Below, one piece after another: positions 1 to 10,365 of a stretch of 23,472 bases of DNA. Location: NCBI GenBank assembly GCA_021464525.1, contig JADRCO010001022.1:1-23472 (forward strand). The letters are read 5' to 3'. Made by a program: the position numbers and the translations under genes. This DNA is from Rhizophagus sp. LPA8_4_AMF. Lineage: Eukaryota > Glomeromycota > Glomeromycetes > Glomerales > Glomeraceae. Below the pieces are notes generated by a model, which was not told the origin of the DNA, made no database searches, and was given only the letters and a program-made list of their open reading frames with translations. The stretch's first letter is position 1. Each line of letters starts with the position of its first letter.

Positions 1-460
1 TTACGTGCCTTATTAAGGGGAGTAATGTAGTCATGCGAATTTTCGTGTACCTTACGTTACTCACTTAGCCAATCTACGTTACTCACTTTCTACCTACCGG
101 ACAGGTAACACTGTGGGGATCGACCTTACGCTATAATCAGATGAATTACGTGTTCGCAATTCAAAGATTAGATTTATGCAGGCTAATCTAAACGTTAGTC
201 ACACAAACCCATTTTTTAATTATATAGATTTTAAAGATTCATGCTATAATTTCCAACTCGAATCAGCTCCTAAAGTAATTATATGGAAAGTTAGAAAACG
301 GAATTATATGGAAGATGTGGAGAACCTGGAATGAGAAGTTAATGTCAACCCTGTAATACTAAAATACTTCAGCTAAGTATGACTTTAAAAATTGAGCTAT
401 TGGAATTAGGTTATACAAATCACACGTAATGTCTTGAATTGATACTGTAAATACTTTTTA
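1..460. other. Intergenic, no gene seen
   Basis: The first 190 bases are less AT-rich than the rest and contain an imperfect direct repeat (ACGTTACTCACTT near 53-66 and again near 74-87). From about 235 the sequence matches 4487 onward and belongs to a tandem segmental duplication. I see no open frame, RNA gene or recognisable element. Confidence 0.5.
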
Positions 461-474
461 AAAAATTCAGATGT

Positions 475-951
475 GATTTTGGTAAAATTTATTCCGCTGA
501 TTTTCATATTCTTTTATAAATTACGGTTTTAAAAATGAGATAATAAAATAAAAATTAGCCTATTTACTAAAAAGAAAAAATTGTTTAATAAATATTTATC
601 TAATAACAATTAAAATTTTTACTATCAACTATCTTTGTGATGTCATTCAACGTCATGGATATCCAAATACCGAAGATCATTTGATTTTTTTACAATATTG
701 CGAAGATAGAAATTTGAGACTATTATTTGAATAATAAACAAGTTATTATTCAAAAACTAAAGGATTAAAGCGAGATATTTATGATGCTGGAAAAAGTCAT
801 AAAGACTTTCATTCAGGTGTAATGTTGACACCTTATGGTATGATTATGGTATGATTATGGTTTGGATATTAAGATATTTAAAGGGTTTGAATATATGAAA
901 AATAATCCAATATTCTATTTTAGTAGACTATTAAATTTCAAAATCCAATAA
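475..951 (+). pseudogene. Protein kinase relic, TKL-like (unit 1)
   Basis: This is a decayed protein kinase gene, read as homologous blocks in order on the plus strand. They are a glycine-loop piece DFGKIYSADFH (475-507), a beta4-hinge piece HGYPNTEDHLIFLQYCEDRN (654-713), a catalytic-loop piece DAGKSHKDFHSG (783-818, where HKD stands for the usual HRD), and a C-terminal tail NNPIFYFSRLLNFKIQ ending in TAA at 951. The blocks match the layout of the large tyrosine-kinase-like family of Rhizophagus, whose members often have HKDFHSGN and a SRLLNFKNL-type tail. The beta3 lysine block and the activation segment are not recognisable. Stops and frameshifts separate the blocks, so no functional kinase can be made. 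The same relic occurs at 4740-5306, opposite in strand to the neighbouring BTB genes. Confidence 0.75.
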
Positions 952-2524
952 AAATCAATAATTGATAGCGAAAATATTTTTATTTTACTAATTATTTTAT
1001 TGTTTCAAAATTTAATGATTGTCAATTGGAATTAATTTGTAGATGATATGAAATTTAATCAGGTTAATATTTAATGAATTTCCTTTTCTTTTCATAAAAA
1101 CAAAAGAAATTAGTTTAACTAAACTTTATCAAATTAGCTTCTTACAGTTATTATTTATAGTTTTTTATAAATAATTTCTTGGTTTGAGAATAAATTTCAA
1201 TTCTAATAATACACAATCACAACATGATTGTGAAAAATCCTAAAATATATTCGAGTGGAGTAATTATTCACTTTAACAGTTTTGTACTGATACCATTCAT
1301 TAATTAAATTAATTAACTATTTGACATATTACCATTCCATTTTACTCGTCCGTCTTCAAATTATTAGAACATATCTAAATTTTTATTAGAAATTTCAATT
1401 AGCAAAATAGTAAAATAAATTATTACAAATATATCAAGATTTAAAAATTCTTTACGCCCATAAATTAAATTAGATCGTATAAAACCGTATTTAAAGGTTA
1501 ATTAAAACGAATAAAATAAACCAACTTTATTTATTATAAAAATATAATCTTATTTTTCATCATTTCTAATTTAAGTAAAAGAGCGAAAAACCGGAGTTAA
1601 CAGATTGAATTATAATTTCGAGTCTATTTTCGTTTGAATAAAATGGATTCGACCATTTGTAAGGGTTTTCATTATGAGAAATTCCAATTCACACATTTTT
1701 TTTTTGATTTTTATATAATCTTGGCTACTTTTGTATACTAAAAAGTAAAAATATTTGTCATTTTTCTATTTAGTACTAGAAGAAACTTAACCAGAAGGAG
1801 AATCAATAATAAATGAATTTTATTTCTAAGATTTGCAAAACGTTTATGTGATAAATATTTTTAGCCAATATACATTTACCTTTTTTCTAACTTGACATGT
1901 TCGGTATTCCTATAAAAAGTCGAATCGTGTTTTACATTTCATGTTTTTCTATAAAAATATTTATTCAAACTTCTAATCATAGGCTAAGATTTTTTATTTC
2001 TTTTGTTTATAAATAAATAATTTTAAAATGGTCATCATAATGTAATACACCTAATACGCTACCACTTTCATAAATCTAAATTATAATTAATCATTTTTAT
2101 TTCCTTCATTGTCGCAACAGATTTGGCACAATTATATATTTATAATAAAAATTGTAAATAGAGAAAAATAAACAGCGATAATAAAGACTTAGGTCTTTAT
2201 CAACTTTATAAAATCATAACAAATAACTGTAAGTAATATTGTTTATAATTTCAAGAACATAAAATAAAATGTTGCAATGCCACAACTACTGTATTAAATT
2301 ACACTTTTTAAGGTTGTTGTCCATATAATATTACGGTAATTCTATTATTAATCTATAATTTTATTTCAAAAAAAAAAAAAATTCCGTGATTAATATTTTT
2401 ATAAAACTTTTCATTATATGTTCAGTAAACTGATCTTTCATGCTTTAATTGCTTTATTAATAAAAATAACTTTTTGAACTCAATAATTTGCACACAGCTT
2501 CCTGACGAATTATTTAATCTACAT
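952..2524. repeat. Duplicated flank with about 860 bp extra sequence
   Basis: The stretch 1000-1230 matches 5360-5560, and 2100-2524 matches 5590-6069, so both belong to the tandem unit. Between them, about 1235-2090 has no counterpart in the second copy: it was gained here or lost there. Inside it, 1580-1690 resembles 17540-17650, sharing ATTATGAGAAATTCCA and a GGAGTxAACxGATTG core, so it contains a dispersed repeat. No open gene is seen; a short plus-strand frame at 2474-2692 is the antisense shadow of the BTB gene's end. Confidence 0.55.
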
Positions 2525-4049
2525 TCATTTATGAATCTGAAAAACTTCATATTCTTCTATAGAAAATTTATCTGTCGTCTCTCTGATCCGTTTTTCATAA
2601 GAATTCTTTTGACAATAGCTACTAGTATTTTTATTAAAAGAAACTTCACCTTGATACCCCCCATATATTATAAGGTCTCCACTACCAAATGATGGTCCGT
2701 AATAGCTCCAATAATTTATAGCATAATTCTCATTCTCTACTCGACTAATGAGACAATTTTCAATATTATCTTTATTCACAAATGAGAAAATAAAACTATC
2801 CTTAGTAGTACTATAACTGCTCATAATACTAGCATTATCAATTTTCCATTCAATCGGGTTATATCCTCCAAGAATTTCATTACTGTCTTTCACTTTAATA
2901 ATCGTTACAGTACAAGATTGATTATCACAAATTTCATGAAACTTTCGAGCTGTAAAACCATCACGAGATCCACGAAAAATTAATTTAAATTCATATGAAT
3001 TTTCTAAATTATCCATAATTCCTACTTTGTCAATCCATTTCGAAATTATTTTAACATGTTGAATTGTGATAATTTTTGAATCTAAACTCTTAAGACCAAT
3101 TTCTTTGACTGATTGTTGCTCTGACTTCTTACTAGTTATATAACCATTATTTAAAAAATATTTGATAGAATTTTCATATAACTCTTCAGGTATTATTTCT
3201 TTATATGGATATACTTTACTTAAAAATTCTTTAGGAGTAAATTCAGTAAATTTAATAGAAGTAACACAATGTTGTAAAGTATTTTTTAAAGCGGTAAAAT
3301 CATCATTTGAATAGTATGAAGGATCCGATGATAGCCCAGGATTCTGAGCAATACCCCATTTAAGTACATGTTCCCAAACTTGAACTCCACTCATCTGAAA
3401 ATTGCATTGCTTAATAAGAGAGATTAAAGCTTTTTCTGGAATCGAAGTAAAATCACATGAATTGAAAATTTTTTCTGGTTGTTTAAATATTAATTCCGTG
3501 CAAAACTTTTGAAGATCCAAGTAAGAATTATTTTCGAAACTCGTTTGATATATCAAATTAAAATTTTGTTCCATCCAACTTGTTTTGTTTTTAATTAAAA
3601 ATAATTGTAAATGAGAAATTAGTTCCTGAATACTTAGTTCATTAGCAGCAACCAAGATTTTAATAATATCTAAAATATCATATTCTGCTAAAGAAATTCT
3701 TCCACCATAAATATATCTAAAATAAGATAATACGTTAATAAAAAAAAATATTTTACTGATTTATTAATAACAATTACTTAAATTCTTTCTTACCTTAAAA
3801 TTATTTGAAAAATTTCAGGTAAAATATTTGGTAATTTAATATGTGCTAAAGTTCCGTCATTTTTCTTTTTATTAGTTGATAAAATTCTTCTCAAAAAAGG
3901 AGAACGATAATTTAAAATAACCATATGAGCTCGAAAAATTTTTACATGAGGTCATTACCAACTTCAATCGTAATATCATAATATTCTTCATCGTCTAAAA
4001 TTTCAAGTAAATTTTGAGATAATTTTGGTAAAAATTTATCATCAGCCAT
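2525..4049 (-). pseudogene. BTB-BACK-TLDc gene with exon 1 frameshift
   Basis: Two-exon family member: exon 1 4049-3794, intron 3793-3717 (77 bp, GTAAGA...TTTTAG), exon 2 3716-2525. The start MADDKFLPKLSQ aligns with its paralogs. Next to the family sequence GGTAATGAxCCT, one base is missing near 3951-3953, so the frame runs into TAA at 3944-3942 after 35 residues. With that base present the protein would be about 482 residues: BTB (about 10-125), BACK (about 130-270) and TLDc (C-terminal 170, with FRGSRDGFTA, GGYNPIEW and YGPSFGSGDL). The rest of exon 1 and all of exon 2 are open, so the lesion is recent, or it is an assembly error, or an in-frame ATG at 3924 in the corrected frame gives a BTB-truncated product of about 440 residues. 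It lies in the first unit of a tandem duplication with the next gene. Confidence 0.85.
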
Positions 4050-4076
4050 TATGTTTGTTTAGAAAGAATAAAGTTG

Positions 4077-4085
4077 TTGCAGATC
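4077..4085 (-). promoter_or_regulatory. Conserved GATCTGCAA upstream motif
   Basis: GATCTGCAA reads on the minus strand 28 bp before the ATG at 4049. The same motif precedes three other BTB-BACK-TLDc genes here, and ACGATCTGCAACAA is shared with the gene at 6070-7587. Its place just before the leader suggests a core-promoter or start-site element; that role is inferred. Confidence 0.45.
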
Positions 4086-4155
4086 GTATCAGTAGCGCAC
4101 CTTTTATTAAAGGCATGATGGTAGTGTGACAGCTGTGCGACTAGGCAATCCAGAA

Positions 4156-4184
4156 TGACGTTACAAAAATCAAAAGTGACGTAA
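4156..4184 (+). promoter_or_regulatory. Paired TGACGT (CRE-like) sites
   Basis: TGACGT occurs at 4156-4161 and again, as TGACGTAA, at 4177-4182. They are 21 bp apart (about two helical turns), some 110-130 bp upstream of the BTB gene start at 4049. TGACGT is the core of bZIP/CREB-type sites. Functional use is inference. Confidence 0.3.
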
Positions 4185-4739
4185 TATTAAAATTTTTAGT
4201 TATATGATAAATTAATTAACATAAAAGAAATAAGAAATATTCAAAAAATTTATGATTATGTTCCTCTAAAAATTAGGCAATATACAATAATATATAGATT
4301 ATTTAATTTTATAATTTAAATAGCAATAATCTCTTTTTTACTCACCTTGACGTTGGACCAAAGTCGGTATCATAATTGGTCAAGTTCGAAGGAAGTCGAT
4401 TCAGTTCTTATATTGATAAGCAAAAAGCATTTGAATTATACCAAATTGTTGCATAATGTAGCACGATTTAATTGTCATTTTTAAAAATTCATGCTACAAT
4501 TTTAACTACCGAATCAGCTCCTTAAGTAATTTATATGGAAAAGTTAGAAGAAAACAATTATATGAAATATTTGGAGAATGTAATGTACCTAGTATGAGAA
4601 GTTAATGCCATCCATATAATACTAAATTATTTATGAGAAAACTTTAAAAACTTGACTACTAAGATGAGATTATATAATAATCACAGATTAAATAGTTTGT
4701 TTAATGCATAATGTCTTGAGTAATGAAAAATTCAGATAC

Positions 4740-5306
4740 GATTTTGGTAAAATTTATTTCGCTGATTGGCCTGAAGGATATATTTAATCTTGGATATTGA
4801 AAATAAAATGGAAGATGATACGATAATTATGATAAAATTGCTGTATTAAAAAGCTTGGATAATTCTTCATGTATAAATACGGTTTTAATATTGGTAATAA
4901 AAATCAAAATATAAGCTTATTTGCTTAATTATTATTAGTTTTGTATTTATTATCTTTGTGGAGTCCATTCAATGTTATGGAATCATGGAATAACTTAAAG
5001 ACCCAAATGTCAAAATATCAAAAACTATATGATTTTTTTTACAATGCGAAGGCAGAAATTTGAGAAATAACACCAAAATTACTTTGCAAATCAAAGATAC
5101 TGAATCTAGAAAGTAGATCAACTGTTAATGAACTGTTTTATTTAATCATTAAATGGGGAGAAACATGAGATGTTCTCATATGGAAAATATGTTGAAGAAT
5201 CAAATTAAAAAATCAAGTGAAAAAAAAATACAATAATATCCAAAAACATCCACGAGCAATCTGTATTAATAGAATTTTAAATTTCAAAAATCTTCAAAAC
5301 CAATAA
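4740..5306 (+). pseudogene. Protein kinase relic, TKL-like (unit 2)
   Basis: Second copy of the decayed kinase gene. The blocks in order are the glycine loop DFGKIYFADWPEGYI followed by a stop (4740-4787), the beta3 block YDKIAVLKSLDNSS (4828-4869) with the ATP-site lysine in a VxLKSL context, and HGIT-stop-RPKCQNIKNYMIFF (from 4984), matching the beta4-beta5 region. A C-terminal tail HPRAICINRILNFKNLQNQ ends in TAA (5247-5306). Several frameshifts and in-frame stops interrupt it, and the catalytic-loop HRD block is missing, so it is dead. Together with the copy at 475-951 it covers most kinase landmarks: this one keeps beta3 and the other keeps the catalytic loop. Strand is opposite to the adjacent BTB genes. 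Confidence 0.8.
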
Positions 5307-6069
5307 TACAATTAATATTGATAGCTAAAATGTATTTACTTTACTAATTATTTTATATTTATTTATAGTTTCAAAAATTTAATGACCGTCAATTGGAGAC
5401 TGGAGAGTTATTATCACAATGAAATTAATCAAAAAAAATAAAAGGAACTTAATAGTCGAATTAAACGTCATTAAATTAGCATAAGTTGTCATTTATAGTT
5501 TATATAAACAATACTTTGGTTGAGAATAAATTTTAAATATTAATAATACATATATTATAATTGAGAAAATTCTACCTTAATCATTTTATTTTCTTCAATA
5601 AATCATAATTATAAACTGAAAGATCGTAATTATCGTAACAGATTTGTGTATTAATCATAATTATATACTGAATGTTAAAATAATATAAATTTTTTTCTTA
5701 ATTAGTTACATTAACATATTTCCCTACTTATTAATTAATGTTTATTTTATTACCATCATTATATTTTTCATCTTTAATCGTAAATAAAAAAAGGTTTTTA
5801 TCAACTTTAATAAAATCATAACAAACAACTGAAAGTAATATTTGTTTTATAACATTAAATGAGAATGTTATAATAGCACAATAACACATTTTTAGGCTTA
5901 AAATATTATTAAGTTGTGATTTCAAAAAAAAATTCCGTGATTAGTATATTTATCAGTAAACCGATTCAATTTAATAATAAATAAAATATTATTAAATTAC
6001 ATAATGATATAAAAATTAATAATTTAATAATTTGCACACAATTTCCTGATAAACTATTTTAATCAACTA
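5307..6069. other. Duplicated intergenic flank, no gene
   Basis: AT-rich sequence matching 952-1230 and 2100-2524 of the first unit; for example, both copies contain the TTTATCAACTTTA(A)TAAAATCATAACAAA segment. It joins the kinase relic to the 3' end of the minus-strand BTB gene. A minus-strand open frame at 5731-5925 has no recognisable product, lies in non-conserved sequence and is not called. Confidence 0.5.
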
Positions 6070-7587
6070 TCATTTATGAATCTGAAAAACTTCATAATCT
6101 TCTATAGAAAATTCACCTGTCCCTCTGATCTGATTTTCATAAGAAACCTTTTTACACCTACTAGTTTCGTTATTAAAAGAAATTTCACCAAAATAACCTC
6201 CATACATTATAAGGTCATTATGACCAAATGATGGTCCGTAATAGTTCCAATAATTTATAGCAAATTTTTCATCCTCTACTCGACTAATATGACAATTTTC
6301 AATACTATTTTTATTCACAAAAGAAAAAATAAAGCTATCCTTAGTAGTACCAAAACTACCAAAAAAACTATTTTTCCATTCAATCGGATTATATCCTCCA
6401 AGAATTTCATTGCTGCCTTTCACTTTAATAATCGTTACAGTATGAGATTGATAATCACAAATTTCATGAAACTTTTGAGCTGTAAATCCATCCCGAGATC
6501 CACGAAAAATTAATTTAAATTCATATGAATTTTCTAAATTATCCGCAATTCCTATTTTATCAATCCATTTCGAGATTATTTTAGTATGTTGAATCGTGAT
6601 AATTTTTGAATCTATCCTTTTAACACTAATTTCTTTGACTGTCTGCTTTTCTTCTAACTTCTTACTCGTTTTATTATCATAATCCAAAAAATATTTTAAT
6701 AAATTATCTTGTAGATCTTCAGGAATAACCTTTTTATATGGATACACCTTATTTAGGAATTCTCTAGAAGTAAGTTCAGTAAATTTAAAGTAAGTAATAC
6801 ATTGTTGTAAAGTATCTCTTAGAGCGTTAAAATCATCATTTGAATAACTTGAAGGATCTGATGAAAGCCTAGGATTTTTTGCAATACCCCATTTAAGTAC
6901 ATGTTCCCAAACCTGAATTTTACTCATTTGAAGATTATCTTGTTGAATAAGAAAAATTAAAGCTTCTTCTGGAATAGAAACATAACCAGATGAATTAAAA
7001 ATTTTTTCCGGTTGTTTAGACATTAACTCCTTACAAAAATTTTGAAGTTCTGAGAAAGAATTATTTTCAAAGCACGTTCGAAATATCAAGTTAAAATTTT
7101 GTTCAACCCAGTTTTCTTTGCTTTCAATTAAATAGTATTGAATATTTGGAATTAATTCTTGAAGACCTAGTTCATTTGCCGCAACTAAAATTTTAACGAT
7201 ATCAGAAATATCATATTCTTTCAAAATAAGTTTTCCTCCATAAATATACCTAAAATGAAAAAGTTTATAAAAAAAAAATTAAAATATATAATTTATTCAT
7301 TTAATTTATAATTTAATAATAATTTCCTACCTTAAAATTATTTGAAAAATATCAGGTAAAATATTTGGCAATTTTATATGCGTTAAAGCTCCATCATTTT
7401 TCTTTTTATTAGTTGACAAAATTCTTCTCAAATGAGGGGAACGATAACTTAAAATAACTATATGAGCTCGAAATACTTTTACGTAAGGGTCATTACCAAC
7501 TTCAATTGTAATATCATAATATTCTTTATCATCCAACATTTCAAGTAAATTTTGCGATAATTTTTGAAAATATACGTTTCGAACCAT
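6070..7587 (-). CDS. BTB-BACK-TLDc domain protein
   Basis: Intact two-exon gene: exon 1 7587-7331, intron 7330-7250 (81 bp, GTAGG...TTTTAG, phase 2 inside an Arg codon), exon 2 7249-6070, giving 478 residues. BTB lies about 10-125 (YYDITIEVG, VFRAHIVIL, IKLPNILPDIFQIILRYIYGG), BACK about 130-270 (FNLIFR, VWEHVLKWGI) and TLDc about 310-478 (FRGSRDGFTA, GGYNPIEWK, SFIFSF, YGPSFGHNDL), ending FQIHK. The N-terminus MVRNVYFQKLSQ differs from the family's MADDKFLPKLSQ but keeps the length, so the ATG at 7587 is favoured. BTB-BACK proteins commonly recruit substrates to cullin-3 ubiquitin ligases, and animal TLDc proteins bind the V-ATPase; which applies here is unknown. The acceptor gives AG|G where unit 1 has AG|A; both encode Arg. 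Confidence 0.93.
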
Positions 7588-7625
7588 TGTGATTGAAGTA
7601 TGATAGAAAAAAAAAAGTTTAATTG

Positions 7626-7634
7626 TTGCAGATC
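7626..7634 (-). promoter_or_regulatory. Conserved GATCTGCAA upstream motif
   Basis: GATCTGCAA on the minus strand lies 39 bp before the ATG at 7587. It is preceded by a TATATAGAAGATAC stretch that could act as a TATA element. The surrounding ACGATCTGCAACAA is identical to the copy upstream of the frameshifted paralog. Confidence 0.45.
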
Positions 7635-7639
7635 GTATC

Positions 7640-9336
7640 TTCTATATAACTCAAGAAATTCGTGTGTAACGGAGACGTTTAGATTACCCTGTATAAATAA
7701 TTTTGAATTGTGCGACGCGTGATTTGTCTGCGCCTCTGCGCCTGAACTATTTGTGTTTTTATAGTTAGAAAGTTTGATTACTAATATATACGATTCAATT
7801 ATTTTTAATACTAATTAGTTAACAATCATCACGCATATTACACCCAAATTTTTTTTATAAATTGTGTTAAATATATAATATATGAACATGCATATCAAAG
7901 GTTAAATTGGCTGAATTGATGATCTTTAAATTATAATTCTGGCCAAAATTTCTTAATTCCGGCCTAAAATCGGCTAAAATTGAAAATCTTAAAGTCTAAT
8001 GTAACCCCGCATTGATACAAAGAAACACCTAAACTCAATAAGTAAAAAATAAACTTATTACCCTCTTCTACGAGAAAAATACATTGGAAGTTGGACTATT
8101 TTTATTTTATCAAAACAAGGAAAAAAAAAGTAATCTTTATTTTTCTTGTAAATATATAAAATTTGATGATCTTTATCAATACGAAAAAATTATTTTATTC
8201 ATTTAATCAATTTATTTTTTATGATAAAATGCTGCACATATAACCTATATTAAATAAAAAAATATAATACTGAAATGTGATGAATTCTTAAATCTTCAAA
8301 TATAAAATTAAAAAGTATTCTTTTTTAAAAAATATTTTTATAACGTTAAACCATTCTGTACACAGTTAAATTAAAATTTTGTGATGCAGTATTAATTTTT
8401 AGGTGATAAACTGATTAAACTTTGACTGGAATTAAAATGAAAATTTGGCCAAATTTAACAAATATCCAGGCAAATCCTCTTGAACCCGGACTCGGTTGCA
8501 AGCCTCCAATTTGCCATATACTGTACTAATATATTATAGTATGGCCTGACCATAACAGAAAAGTTTATCGATAGTCTATATAAGTTCATTTTAACAAATG
8601 TTATTTTAATATAGATGAAGACTATTAAAAATTTTACAAGGAAATACTTTTAATAATTGTAATATTACTTACAATATGAATCAATAAAATGATTTTCTGA
8701 TATTATAATATTACTTTTAATAACAATGTTTATTACAAAATGAAGCAATAATAAATAATATAAAGTATATAGTTTATCCGATGCTATAAGCTTTAATCAA
8801 TGAAATATCTAAAATTAATCATGTTATATTTTTTTTTTTTTAACTATAATAAACTCCTAATTATGAACAAAAATTATATACCATCTATTAGTATTATATA
8901 ATACCTAATTTTCTAAATAATAATCAGAATTTTCTTTCAATTACATATTTAATTATATTTATTTTGAACTAAGTTCATTGACCCAGTGAAAAGTAATGGG
9001 TGACTGCTAGTATATACTAAATTGTATCGATCATCGGACAAAATAAAACCCGTTTCCAATTTTTACGTGTAATCATTATACCTCCAGACAACTAACACTT
9101 ATTTTTATCTAGAGAAAAATAAAAGCTAGTTTTTATTATGTAATACGCAAAATTCAGAAAGATATGATCCCGCATTTTATCTATCGGAACGCGTTAATCC
9201 ACACAATGATACTGCCTCGTTAAACCGAAAAATAATATTTACTTCTGTGAAACACAATTGTTCCTTATTTAACTCAAACTGACAACTATAAACGTCAACG
9301 TTTTATACAAAACAATTTTCATTACAACGATAGTAA
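7640..9336. other. Intergenic, possible degraded transposable element
   Basis: No gene recognised. Bases 7660-7750 are GC-richer (GCGACGCG, CTGCGCCTCTGCGCC) and may be promoter sequence of the preceding gene. A diverged inverted repeat pairs 7937-7968 (TCTGGCCAAAATTTC...) with 8423-8456, about 520 bp end to end, and may be the ends of a decayed element. An imperfect palindrome of about 33 bp lies at 8513-8545 (GCCATATACTGTAC...ATAGTATGGC). The rest is low-complexity AT-rich DNA. Confidence 0.3.
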
Positions 9337-9561
9337 ATGAAAGAGCATATTTTACAAAAAGAAAACAGCAGAAGTGGCCGAAACTCTCATCAAGCTTATT
9401 TCTATGTAATTTTTTTATTGCTTGTTGAAACAATTAGAGTCCTTCATTTCACTTCGAACTATTTATCTTGGCACGTAATACCCACACTAAGAATTTATAG
9501 TTTTTTGGTACAGACGAAAAATAGCGGAATAAGAGATAGAATTTTATTTTTACGAAGTTGA
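9337..9561 (+). CDS. Short open frame, doubtful
   Basis: A 74-residue ATG-to-stop frame with a charged start (MKEHILQKENSRSGRN) and a hydrophobic stretch near residues 21-34 that could be a membrane segment. I do not recognise it. There is no homologous copy in the window and no TATA or splice signals stand out. It may be a chance frame in AT-rich DNA or the first exon of a small gene; I lean towards chance. Confidence 0.15.
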   Translation: MKEHILQKENSRSGRNSHQAYFYVIFLLLVETIRVLHFTSNYLSWHVIPTLRIYSFLVQTKNSGIRDRILFLRS

Positions 9562-9810
9562 AGTAATTATATATTAATTGCACAATATGGCAATATAGTG
9601 AAATCTTTCATATCAAGAAATTATTAACAAACTAATATGAAACGGAGCCATATTTTAAGCATTATGGCCTTGCTTTAATTTAGTAATTGTCTAAACTCTA
9701 GTTTAAAATAGATACAAAAAATATATACAATATATACAATTTCCAAAGAAAAATATACATATTTATATACTATACCTCAATTACATGATATAGACATAAG
9801 TAAAAAATAT

Positions 9811-10290
9811 TTAAAAGGCGTCAACAGATATTAATCTCCATACTGCCGGTTGAGTATCAGATTTCATAGAAATAAGATAATCATAACCATCACGAGAGTG
9901 TACTTTATTTACATACTGAGTTGAATCTGGATCTGCAAGAGGTTGAATAACTACATTTTTACCGTGAGGAATAAATTTCCATCGTAGATTCGGAGAAGTA
10001 GTAGCTGCATTACTGAGAGCAAGTAAGTTACCAGGTCCTTGATATGTGAGTGATAATTTAGGATGAGAGAAGGTATTACTAATAGTATAGGAAGATTTTC
10101 CAGCGGTAGATATTTCCCACTGTGCACCTTCGGCTTCTAGACGAATACTACTAGTATGAGGAGCTTTATTCATTGCCCAATATGTGTTGGTACTAACGTC
10201 TTGAATATGATACAACCCTGGATTGATATTCTGAGGCGATCCAACAGCAAGAAGGGTGGCTAAAAGAAGCAAAAAAAGGTTGAATTTCAT
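9811..10290 (-). CDS. Secreted ricin-B-type beta-trefoil lectin-like protein
   Basis: Single-exon gene for 159 residues. A clear signal peptide, MKFNLFLLLLATLLAVG, has a likely cut near residue 17, so the mature protein is about 142 residues. Three lobes each end in a conserved Trp (W58, W104, W151) at almost equal spacing of 46-47 residues, and the first lobe starts GLYHIQDVSTNTYWAM. This is the pattern of a ricin-B-type beta-trefoil (CBM13 or RicinB_lectin_2 type). Only lobe 1 keeps a Gln directly before the Trp; the classical QxW is otherwise degenerate, so sugar binding is uncertain. There are no cysteines. An in-frame ATG at 10368 would add 26 residues but overlaps the TATA box, so 10290 is chosen. 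No catalytic toxin chain is present. Likely secreted or cell-wall associated, possibly binding glycans. It is unrelated to the flanking BTB genes. Confidence 0.85.
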   Translation of the reverse strand: MKFNLFLLLLATLLAVGSPQNINPGLYHIQDVSTNTYWAMNKAPHTSSIRLEAEGAQWEISTAGKSSYTISNTFSHPKLSLTYQGPGNLLALSNAATTSPNLRWKFIPHGKNVVIQPLADPDSTQYVNKVHSRDGYDYLISMKSDTQPAVWRLISVDAF

Positions 10291-10357
10291 TTTGATTTTG
10301 ATTTTATTTTTTATTTTTTTTTGCGGAGTTGTTTTCAAACAGTGCAGAGTCGAGAGA

Positions 10358-10365
10358 TATTTATA
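10358..10365 (-). promoter_or_regulatory. TATA box of the lectin-like gene
   Basis: TATAAATA on the minus strand lies 68 bp before the ATG at 10290, followed by a CT-rich stretch (CTCTCGACTCTGCACTG) suited to a start site and an A-rich leader running to the ATG. It excludes the longer upstream start. Confidence 0.6.

Noticed and set aside
5731-5925. Minus-strand open frame of 64 codons
   Set aside because: It is in a duplicated flank, and the frame is not preserved in the matching sequence near 2170-2340.
6289-6513. Plus-strand frames antisense to TLDc (also at 12746-12934 and, on minus, 18850-19156 and 21511-21825)
   Set aside because: They are antisense shadows of conserved TLDc coding sequence; their recurrence follows from the homology of the real genes.
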